From Aphidius gifuensis (lineage: Eukaryota > Arthropoda > Insecta > Hymenoptera > Braconidae), in NCBI RefSeq assembly GCF_014905175.1, contig NC_057789.1, forward strand, positions 2,356,001-2,420,000: a DNA stretch of 64,000 nt. The letters are read 5' to 3'. Positions within the stretch are counted from its first letter, which is position 1; every line of letters starts with the position of its first letter. The notes beneath the pieces were generated by a model, which did no database searches, was not told where the DNA came from, and saw only the letters and a list, made by a program, of their open reading frames with translations. Of the stretch, positions 25,750 through 35,740 are shown in pieces. The position numbers and the translations under genes were made by a program.

Positions 25750-26178
25750 CAATTATCTTAAGTAAATCATCAAAAATACAAATTAATTATTTATTATAAT
25801 TATATATGTCAATTTTAGATAAAAAAAAAATACAAAACAATTATTTATCATTATTTATAACATTAGCAATTAAATAATTTTGACAGTTGGTTAATTATAT
25901 TATTATTATTTATTAATAATATTTATCATTAATAAATTAATTATGTTAATTTATTTTTTTATTAAAAAGACAAGCTAACCAAACATTATGTTAATTTATA
26001 GAAATTATTTACCTATTTGACGAAATCAAGATGTTAAAAAAATCGTGGTGTTTTTGTTTTTGTTATTGGAAGTAATATTTTGTTATAAACAAAAGAAACA
26101 ATTGATTGTTTATTTGGTAAGATTTATGTTTAAAATTTTTATATACAATAATTATAATTATTTAATAACAAAATTGAA

Positions 26179-26226
26179 GCGGGAAATACACAGTCTGTGT
26201 GGATATAATAATGTTTTTCTCGCGCC
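26179..26226 (-). promoter_or_regulatory. E2F-like pair at the ESCO promoter
   Basis: GCGGGAAA (26179-26186, reverse complement TTTCCCGC) is a perfect E2F core. TTTCTCGCGCC follows at 26216-26226. They lie just upstream of the predicted untranslated first exon of ESCO, whose donor is at 26010, in a patch with unusual GC content for the window. S-phase control would fit an acetyltransferase needed at replication. Confidence 0.5.
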
Positions 26227-26611
26227 TGTTTTTTTTCTCTCTCCCAATGCTGGGGAGAGACTCTCTTTTTGTTACATGTATTTATTACATGTACACATAT
26301 GTACACATAAGTATAAATAACGTTTTTTTGTGTAACGGCTGTTTTCCCTCTAAATTTTTTAAACAATCTTACCAACATAAAAAAATACAACAACAAAAAT
26401 TTTTATAAATAAACAAAAAAAACATGGATATAAATAAAAATTATAATTTTATTTTTTTATAAATTATATTTATATTTATTTAATTTAACATAATTTATTG
26501 ATTTAAATAAACAATTAATTTTTTATTGTTGTTGCAAAAACAAAATTTTTAAAAGTAAAAAAATGTCATTTAAATACCGAGAAAATAAGAGAGAGAGAAA
26601 GCAAGTTAGAA

Positions 26612-26641
26612 AATAATAATAATAATAATAATAATAATAAA
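26612..26641. repeat. (AAT)n microsatellite
   Basis: About ten uninterrupted AAT units follow a short GA-rich stretch. Confidence 0.9.
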
Positions 26642-27183
26642 CAATTAATTATTAACAATAAATAAATAAATATAATTTATTGTTTTTTAAATTATTATTA
26701 TCGTTATTTTATTTCATGCAAATACGCCATAAATTTTTGTTGCCATTTTTTTATAATTTATAAAAAAAAAAACATAAAAAAAGAGTATATTTCATTGACT
26801 GTTACTGTTGTTGTGTTCACTGTGTGTTCAATGTTTATTGTGATAAGAATATACCATGGAAATACCAGAAGATAAAATTCAGCAAACAAAAGATTGCCTT
26901 ACATAAAAATAAAATTCTTCAAAGTAAAGATAAGAATTTATCATTAATGAGTTTGCTCCGAATTCTCGACAGTTGACACAGCATCATTTTTTTGTGTGTC
27001 TGTCATATTAATATTCAAGTTTCTAAATTCTAATTTAATTAAAAAACTATTAAATACTCTTATTAAAAAATCTAGTATTTTATAATTATTTAAAAAGTAT
27101 TATTTAATTTTTAAAATATTTAATTTAAATGATACTAAATAAATAAGTATTGCATTATTTATTTTTGACAATTAAATATCAAA

Positions 27184-27789
27184 ATGACACGATTGTCATT
27201 GTTTACAACTGGCATATTGCCTTTGTTGTTACTATTGTTGTCTTCGAGTAAATCAACAAGTGGATTTGCAGTTGATTTTGGTGACATAAAAGATATTATT
27301 TCACTTGGAAAAGATATAACAATTGGAGCACTTCAATCACTTGAATTAATACAAAAAGGCAGTATAATAAATGATGATCAAATTAATATACCATTTATTA
27401 ATAAAATGGAAAGACGATTGATGAATCAAATGAGAAGAGTTAATGATCGTGTTGACATGTTTCAACAACGTTTAGAACAAAATAGTAATGAAATTATTGA
27501 TATTTTAATTAGAGAATTACCAAAGAGAAATCAAATTGACAGAAGTATTGCTGATTTATCAAAGTACCTGGGTAGAATTGATGACTTCCAAAAAAAATTT
27601 AAAGAATATTCAGGTTCATTAAAAAAATTCGAATCATTTACAATACAAGATTTTGCTAAAACTTGCATTTCTTCAGAGTATGGTGATCTACCAGATATTT
27701 TATTGTCATTGCACAGATTAATTGTACCAAATGGTATATCATCGAAATTCGAAAAAGGTATATTCATTCAACTTGCCAACAATGCCAAG
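27184..27789 (+). other. Alternative first coding exon A of the DUF4803 gene
   Basis: It codes 202 residues: a signal peptide (LLPLL-type leucine run, cleavage probably near SGFA), then a heptad-rich segment (ERRLMNQMRRVNDRVDMFQQR) and a helical domain ending GIFIQLANNAK at donor AAG/GTAATA. The end is phase 0, the same as exon B. Confidence 0.7.
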
Positions 27790-30700
27790 GTAATACATCA
27801 AAAATACCATATTAATTTTAAACTATTATATCATAATAATAATATCAACAATAATTGTCATTTATATTTTAAATAGCTTTCAATTTTCGAAATCAAATTT
27901 TTCTATAGAAAAAAAACAGCAGCTCCTTGAAAGTAGGATTTTTAAATAAATTAAACAACTGTTTTTTTGATTCATGAAAAAAATAATATTAATTATAATA
28001 TTGTTAACATAAATTACCTAGATTTTTTATAAACAAATATCTTTTAATTTGTTTAAATAAATTTTACTAAAAAGAAAAAAAAGAAAACAACAGTTTCTTA
28101 GAAATAAAATGTTCGAATAAAATTTATTTGAATAATCATTTTATTTTTAATTAAATATTATATTAATTTTGAAAAAATAAATATACTAAATAATTTAATT
28201 AAATATTTTATAAACAAATATATTCTTTAGTATTTTAAATTAAATTTTACTATAAAAAAAAAACAAGTTTGATAAGGCAAAGTATAATGATACCTAATTT
28301 TTTTATTAATAAATTTAATGAATCGCTGCAATTTGCATATTCAGAGCCAAAGAGAGAAGCAAAAGAGGGATAATATATTTACAAATAAAAAAAAAAACCT
28401 TCATTGTGTATATTAACAAATATATCTATATTTTTGTCAAGTAAATTGAGTAATAGAAAATTGAGTGGTGGTGACTTTATTCAGTCAACAATATTTCCAC
28501 AAGTCATTTTATCCTCTGACGTTGACTCGTTCACATTAATTTAACAAATTGTTTTCATAAAAAAAAAAGGGTCTATATATTTTTACTCTATATATTTTTT
28601 ATTAAATAAATTCAACAGTCATGCTGATATACCAGTTTACACACCCACTTCTGCATCTTGTTAGCTGAAGCAAGCTAAAGCTCGTTTATTATTAAATTAA
28701 ACAAAAGAAAAAAAAAAAAAAAAACATATATACATCGACAGTTACTTTAATAATAACAATAATCAGTTGAAAAAAAAAGGAAAGAAAGAGTTAAGTTACA
28801 CACCATGTTGATGTGTATGTGGTTTTTTATTTAACAAAAAAAAAATTAAAAAAAAAACTTGTTGAATGAACATAAAAAAAGTGTGGTGTTCACCTTGTAG
28901 CCTTGGTTTTTCACTCTCGAGACAAAGAAATATTTATCATTGATATTATTATTATTATTATTTAAATATATAGTAATGAAAATACCGTCATTGTGAGCAA
29001 TTATTTTTGTGTATTTCTTTGAGGTTTATAATTTTATTTTTCATCATTTTATCAGTGGCGTTGTATGGTACCGTACCATTTTTCTGTCTCTACTTTAATG
29101 CTTGTGATAATGATGAATAATATTTTTAATAATGTTTTAGTTATCCTTGTGTGATGCAAGCTTGTCAGATAAATATTGTGTTGAAATAAATAAATTATTA
29201 AAGTAATAAAAAATAAGCAAGATGAAAGTAACAATAATAATATTTATAGTGAATTTATGGATTGTAAATGGTGTTAAAAATGATTTTTCAACAATTGATA
29301 AATTACGAAATGATTTATTGGAATTAAAAGATGTATCAATTGAAAAAAAATTTCAAGAAAGATCTGATAATGATGTTTATGATAAAATATTAAAGCTATA
29401 TGATAGCTATGGTAATAAAATTGATAATGAAATGCCAAATATTGGTAGAGGTCATTTGAGTTCATTGAGTTCATTATGGCTATGGTCTAGAGCACAAAAT
29501 GATATGAGAATATTAAATGGTTTATACGATTCATTTAGACAAAAATTACATGATAATATACAAAAAAAACAGACATTTAATTTACAACAGTGGATTATAT
29601 TTTCTGATGTTATATTGAGTGACCCAAATGTTGCTGTGCCTAATGCACTTAAACGTATTTCAGATTTAATAATTAAAGACACTTTATTTATTCATGCTTT
29701 CAAGGTAGCATTAAATATATATTAATTTATAATTATTGTTGATATTTATTATTAATTTTATATTGTTTAAAAAAATTAAAATTAAATTTATTTTATTGCA
29801 GGAAGTATCTGCACAAATTTGCAATGAAAATCAATCACCTCAACAAGTACTTTACAATCTTTACACGACAATTGCACTTGCTGAAATAAAAGGATGTGCA
29901 ATGATGCAATTTTCATATACACTTCTTCGTTTGTATAAAAATGGTAATTATCTTTTTTTTTTCTAACTCGAAATTTAGGCTTGAAATTTTGTTAATTTCG
30001 ATTGATAAAAGACAAAAAAAGGGTGTTTAAATTGGTGATTTAATATTTCGATTTATACAGGTACATTTGAGGAGGAAATAAATAAAACATTTAGAGATTA
30101 TGGTACAAGAACATCTGAGACACTTGTTGCTGTTCGTACTGCCATGGCATTTGCTCCATCTGATTTATGGAAATGTGATCCACAAATTCAAGAAGAAGGA
30201 AAAACTTATGAAGAAATGAAAAATTTATTTCAAGGATATATTGTCAATGAAGTTGATTTAAATCGTGAACAATCATGCTTTAAAAGTTGTGGTTCATATG
30301 AATATTCACAAGTTCATGGTTGTTTTGATAATAAATATTGTAAACAACAACGTAAATGTAATGGAAAAGTTCTTCATTGTCAATATGTTGATGCTGATAT
30401 GTGGATTTGTCCATCGGAAAAAAATAGTCACAGAAGATATGAGTATATTGAATATGAAAATGGTAAACAATTTGGTCAAAAAAATACATGTACAAGACCA
30501 ACAATAAAGGTGGACAGTTGGTGGCGTTGGATATTTTGGCATTGTAGTTATTGCATGTGTTATTGCGATGAAGATCATCCAGAAAGTGATCGTTATTTTA
30601 ATTTACGTGATGTTACATCTGACATTGCCAACAACAAGTAAGTTTTCTTTTTTATAAATAAATACCTGGAGGTGTATTTAATTGAATGATTTAATTTACA

Positions 30701-31588
30701 GAGTTGTAACTGGTGTAAAATTGGTTAAAAAAAATCACATGGTTCATCTTCAAATACAAGAAGGCAAGCTATTAGCACGAGGTGAAATTGATCAATCATC
30801 AGTAACCTGGAAACCAGTTGATAATTTCACAATAACTGATAACAATGTTTTGAAAAATCGTGATTTCCATTCACTATCATGGGATCGTAGAGCCATTGAC
30901 TTGGATGATTTAGTTGGAAAAGATGATCAACTTCTTACTGGTATATAATCATTTAATCATCAACAAAATTAAATAACACAAATGTGAATAATAACAATTA
31001 TTATTACAGGTGTAAGATTTAAATTAATTGGAGCACATTTAAATTTTGAAATTCGTGTTACACCATTTAATTTTACAAGTGGTTTATTGAATAAACCAAT
31101 GGAGATGAGTGTTTGGATTAGTAATGATAACACTGACATGACTACTCATACAAATCAACTTGGTCCAAGGTAATAAAATATCAATAATATTTTCTAATTA
31201 AAAATCTAATTATAATAAATTGATATAAATGTAATTTATTAATGAAAATTTTAATTTTAGAACTGAATTTAATACAAAAGAATTGGATGTATCAACTAAA
31301 ACAAAAGCTCCAAATTTTCCTGATACAAAAACAAATCAATTTCTTCATTTTAATCCAACTGATCTTAAAAAAGATGCTGCACAAACAACAATACCATTTA
31401 TTGATATTCAACCAGTTTATACAGATCCACCATTTCCATTATCTGGTGCTGGTATTTATCACAAAGGACGTGATGGTTTTGGTGGATATATTGCACCTAA
31501 AATAATGACTTATAATTTTGCAAAACATTTACATGCTGATTTACCACCACCAGTACCAATCATCGGTTTAAATGACATACCACAATAA
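27184..31588 (+). CDS. DUF4803 secreted protein with two alternative signal-peptide exons
   Basis: Common exons: 29802-29943, 30061-30637, 30702-30940, 31010-31169 and 31261-31588 (481 residues). Two upstream exons can precede them, A at 27184-27789 (202 codons) and B at 29222-29704 (161 codons). Both start with an ATG plus a hydrophobic signal peptide and end in phase 0 before a GT donor, giving proteins of 683 or 642 residues. The common part has a cysteine-rich domain (CFKSCGSY...CKQQRKCNG...CSYCMCYCDE) followed by ITGVRLVKK-type beta segments (here VVTGVKLVKKNHMVHLQIQEGKL). This matches, from memory, the arthropod DUF4803 family of secreted proteins of unknown role. There are no membrane segments other than the signal peptide. 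A tandem duplicate that lost its 3' exons is the main alternative for exon A. Confidence 0.8.
27790..29221 (+). other. Intron after exon A, carrying the presumed exon B promoter
   Basis: AT-rich sequence with poly-A tracts. A less AT-rich patch at 28620-28690 and another at 28880-28925 are the only candidates for a promoter of exon B. No further coding exon is seen. Confidence 0.45.
29222..29704 (+). other. Alternative first coding exon B of the DUF4803 gene
   Basis: It codes 161 residues: a short signal peptide (IIIFIVNLWIVNGV), then helical sequence ending TLFIHAFK at donor AAG/GTAGCA. Its end resembles that of exon A (FI.L/A..K before the splice), and the phase is identical. It lies inside the intron between exon A and the common exons. 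Confidence 0.75.
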
Positions 31589-32413
31589 CCAATTAAAATA
31601 TTTATTCTTCCTTTTTTTTTGTTTTTAAATTATCATAAAAAATTATCCCCTTGTTTTTTGTTTTTCAACTTCCATGACAATATTAGTTGTAGCCATTTTA
31701 ACCAAAAGTAATTTGAAGCGTGATAATAGCTTTAATTATTAATTTTTTTAAAATATTTAATCTACCTTTGAATTCTCGTATGTATGATTAATATTTAGCT
31801 ATTTTTCTTTAAACTAAAAAACAATTAAAAACAAGAATATATTGCTACAATTAAAAATAATTAAATTTAAAATTTGTTGATACATTTTTTTAAAAATAAT
31901 TAATCTTCATTAACGTACCATATATTTTTTTGTTTGTCAATTTCATGACGTTTTTGTATACAACAAATGATGTAATAAATAAAATTGAATTATAATTTCA
32001 AGCAACTTGTTATTTTCATTTTTTAATAATTGTAAATTATTTTGTTTTTCAGCATTTTGTTATTTAAAATTTTATAATCATTAAATAATACATTGAGTCA
32101 TTTAAATCAATTATAAAATAATAATAAAATTTAATTATTTATGATTAAATAAATTCCAGATATTGATGTAATTATTATTTATTTGTCAATCATTTTTTTT
32201 TTTTTCAACAGAGCAATTTTTTAAATACATCAAATTATTATTTGACATTATAGTGTTAAAGAAAAAAATAATTTCAAGTGTTTAACAAAAATCTAGTAGG
32301 TAAAAACCTTGTTACAATAAAGTAGAAAAAAAAAAAAAAAAACAAATGGTGTTTATATCACATATAATTAGGATATTTGCTCAGAAGAAAATTAATAATA
32401 TCAGGTGATTAAA
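31589..32413. other. Convergent 3' UTR spacer (DUF4803 / Prx5)
   Basis: About 825 AT-rich bases hold the two 3' UTRs. No gene or repeat is recognisable beyond homopolymer runs. Confidence 0.5.
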
Positions 32414-33185
32414 TTATGCATTAATACGATCAGCCAATGAGCAACTTAAACCAGTATTATCAGGTTCAATATTAAGCTCTTTGATTGTTCCATTGTCGAC
32501 AACCATGGAGTAGCGTTTGCTACGAGTACCACCAAGTACAGCAAGATCAACTTCAACATCAAGTGCTTTTGTAAAATCACCATTTGTATCAGCAAGCATT
32601 CTAACCTATCAATACAATAATAGAAAAATTATTATAATTAATCAAAATATTTAAAAGGTGTTAAATATAATTAATTACTTTTCCATCTGCTCCTTGATGT
32701 TTTCCCCATGCTGCCATGACAAATGGATCATTTATACTGACACAAAAGATTGAAGAAATACCTTTTTCTTTGAGCTCTTCAGCTCTTGTAATATAACCAG
32801 GAAGATGAGTCTAAAAAATAAACAAATTAAATAATTAATTTGCATTTTTTTAAGCAAATTATAAAGTGAGAAAAGTAATTACTTTTGAACATCCTGGAGT
32901 AAATGCACCAGGTACACCAAATATAATTATTTTTTGTCCAGCAGCAACTTCAGCAATGTTAACCTTGTTACTTGGAGCATCCTCGTAGAGGTCTATTGCT
33001 GGTAATTGATCTCCAACCTATCATTTTATCAATCAATTATTAATTTTTTAATTTTTAAATATTATGTCAATTAAACTTACAGCGATAACCATATTTTTTG
33101 ATGATAAATGAAATCCTTGTCGACCAAAATAATTCAACGATTGTCTCCTGGCAACGGAAATTACACGACTGACAAACTGAGTCAT
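32414..33185 (-). CDS. Prx5: Peroxiredoxin 5, mitochondrial atypical 2-Cys
   Basis: Four minus-strand exons, 33185-33081, 33017-32883, 32810-32679 and 32605-32414, all phase 0, give 187 residues. The N-terminus (MTQFVSRVISVARRQSLNYF) is an Arg-rich amphipathic presequence for mitochondria. A second Met (KNMVIAVGDQLP) could start a cytosolic form. The peroxidatic cysteine is C78 in PGAFTPGCSKTH. The resolving cysteine is C179 in GLSCSLADRINA, the position used by atypical 2-Cys Prx5. The SINDPFVMAAWGK and GTRSKRYSMVVDNG blocks are typical. It reduces hydrogen peroxide, alkyl hydroperoxides and peroxynitrite using thioredoxin. The gene is intact and of normal length. Confidence 0.95.
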
Positions 33186-33707
33186 CTGTTTTTATTATTT
33201 AATATAAAAAAAAAAAAAAGGTGAATCGATTATTGATTCAATTATGATAATACGTAATTTCAATGAAATTTTTATTGTCAAGTAATTGTAATTTTAATTT
33301 ATTGCTAATTGTAATTACTTTTTTAAAATTTACTTATTATTCAACACGTAAATTGCGATGTGTTTTTTTTTTTTTTTTATTTAGACAAACAACGTGACAT
33401 TACATAAACAGGGGACATGTTTTTTTTTTATTTTTAGGTTTGGTTGGTAGCAGTTGGTATTTGGTAGCATGATTTTTTTTTTTTTTTTTTAATTAGTGTT
33501 TAATTAAAAATGTATATGTACTTAAAAGCTTGAGTAAGAACTATGTTGGTTTAGAAATAAATATTTACAAATGTTTAGAAAATAAAATATTTTTGTAATT
33601 TTGTTTTTTTATTAAATAAATAAATATTATTTTTACCAAGTACAGTTATTAGTAATAATAACTTGATTCACTCGATGATATATTTAAATTAACATAACTT
33701 TTTACAT
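33186..33707. other. Spacer: Prx5 promoter and BRX1 3' UTR
   Basis: About 520 bases between two minus-strand genes with several long poly-T runs (33362-33378, 33474-33490). No coding potential is seen. Confidence 0.5.
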
Positions 33708-34736
33708 TTATTCTTTGTATGCTAATTTAAATATATCATCCAGTGGATTAAGGTTGTATGTTTTGGACGGCTTTCTAGCTTTCGCATTCATTTTTTGTTC
33801 AATTTGATTTAAATATTTATCACGTGCTTGTATGTCAAGTGATTGACGATATTTTGCTGGTGATATGTATTTTGGATTATCCCAAATTGTTTCACCTCCA
33901 AAACTACCAGCAAATATTTTAACTGGATTTAATACAAATCTTGGTCCAATTTCAGCAAGACCACCATCTTCAGTTAATATTTGATAATTTCTAAACCATA
34001 TTTTATTATCATCAATACTAAATGTATAAACATGATCAAAAAATGGTTTACTTTGCGGATGTTTATTTGGTACACCAAATATTTGACTTAATAATTCTTT
34101 TATCAATTTATAATGTGGTAACCGATCAAAACTTTCATCAAATGATAATATTGGTCTTGATCCTTTTAAACAATTACCAGTTAATGTTAAATGATCCATT
34201 GTATAAACTGTAAAAATTTAAATAAACATTATTAATCAATTAATTATTATTTTGTTATATATTTTTTTTTTTTTTTTGTTTATCAATTGATACTTGCCAT
34301 TTTCAACAATAAATTTTCTGATGATGGTTAAGCATTTGAAACAGCGGTGCCAAAAAGTCTTTAACTTCAAATAATATTGCTTTGTTACAATTTTTAGATT
34401 CACATATTTCATTGATAACTTGAAGATTTTTTTGTCTTTCCATCTTGGCTTCAGCACGATGATGAGGCAACAGCTTTTTTAAGTTTTCCATTAAAATACG
34501 ATCACGATTATTTATTCCACGTGATGTGAGCATTAATACTCGTTGTCGATTTATCCATTTTACCTGGTTAAATATAATTTTATTAATTAATATTTTTTCA
34601 ATTAATAGTAGTACATCATTTAAGGTTAAATAATAAATACCTTTTTTGCTGGAGGTTCATCAGATGATCGTTTTGCTGGTAATTCAACTGATGTCTCGAT
34701 ACTCTCGATATTTCTTTTTAATATATTTTTTGTCAT
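33708..34736 (-). CDS. BRX1: Ribosome biogenesis protein BRX1 (Brix domain), frame interrupted
   Basis: Three minus-strand exons, 34736-34641, 34563-34298 and 34207-33708. Exon 1 codes MTKNILKRNIESIE and a basic tail. Exon 2 carries the Brix motif (RVLMLTSRGINNRDR, LLPHHRAEAKMER, NKAILFE) and exon 3 the rest (LTLTGNCLKGSRP, VYTFSIDDNKIWFRNYQI, GPRFVLNPVKIF, IWDNPKYISPAK). The protein acts in 60S subunit assembly. Two oddities: the second intron starts with GC (AATG/GCAAGT) and ends CAG, and is needed to join KFIVEN to VYTMDHLTL. Between FE and KFIVEN (about 34304-34352) the block aligned to human DLYMWLSNVPNGPS is 49 bases, where about 60 are expected, so the frame breaks and stops appear. 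Either local assembly errors or real decay could explain this. All else is conserved. Confidence 0.8.
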
Positions 34737-35740
34737 TTTTATAAATAAATATATTATTATTTATTACAAATTGTTGTATAACTTGAGATAAATTTTAAAC
34801 ACGTGGAGACCACTGAAAAACAATAACACCGGAAGGTGAACAAGGTGAACCTCTATGCTCAGCCAATGCACATTACACACTGTTAGACACGTGAGAGTGT
34901 GAGACTGGAACTCTGGTAGCTCTGGTAGAACCAGGCGGAACAAGATTGAACAAGTTCAAACAAGATCCAAGAAAATCACAAGGATCATTCAGCGCATGTG
35001 CGAACATCCAATAGTACATTATCTTGCATTATCTAGACATATCTAGGACTCAATTATTTATCATCTAATTATTGTTGATAATAAATACAAAACATAATAT
35101 CACTGTAATATCTGCTAATTTTTTTTTTTCAACTTTAAACATCTAGGTTTTTTTTTTTTAAATAAATAATAAAATTAAATTCATTCATATAAAATTATTT
35201 TTATTATTAATTAATATTAAACTCCAATACTTTGAGATCAACTTAAAATATTACATTTGTTGTTTTTTTTTTTTTTTCTTATAAAAATACAGATAATTAT
35301 AAATTACACAAACATTATTGCTGAATTGTATAAAAAAACTTGTTTATTAATTAAGTAAATATTTTAGTCAAGATTTAATTCAGAATTCTGTTGAAAAATA
35401 CTTATTTTTAATAGAAAATTCAAGCTCCTTTGGTACCAATATTATTTACTTTTAACAAATAATTGTATGTCGTTTAAGACCACTGATAAATTTGATTATT
35501 GAAAACACAAAAACAAATGATAAGTAAAAAAAAAAAAATAACTCTACATGCTGACAAATATAGTCTAAAGTTTAGTTCATTGAAATATTTTGTTTTTTTT
35601 TTTTAAATAAATAATAATGGCACAGTCTAAAAAATAATAAATCTAGCATAAAAATAAAACTAATTGTTAATTAATTAATATTTTGTTTAAGTAAAAAAAA
35701 AAAAAAAGTAATAAAGAAAAAAAAAAAAGAACATGAGTAT
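34737..35740. other. Spacer: BRX1 promoter and Lodestar 3' UTR
   Basis: About 1 kb. The part at 34800-35000 is the least AT-rich in the area and repeats short GGAAC/GAACAAG and CTCTGGTAG units (34910-34975). The remainder is AT-rich 3' UTR of Lodestar. No coding exon is seen. Confidence 0.5.
34800..34893 (-). promoter_or_regulatory. Two CACGTG E-boxes upstream of BRX1
   Basis: Perfect CACGTG palindromes lie at 34800-34805 and 34888-34893, 64 and 152 bases before the BRX1 start. Myc/Max binding to such E-boxes near the start site of ribosome biogenesis genes is established in Drosophila. The match is seen; the use here is inferred. Confidence 0.5.

Larger units (their letters stand above)
25750..27183. 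other. Divergent intergenic region (ESCO / DUF4803 gene)
   Basis: This holds the ESCO 5' UTR intron and promoter, an (AAT)n microsatellite, and the 5' flank of DUF4803 exon A. Small GA and GT tracts occur. No coding exon is seen. Confidence 0.5.
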
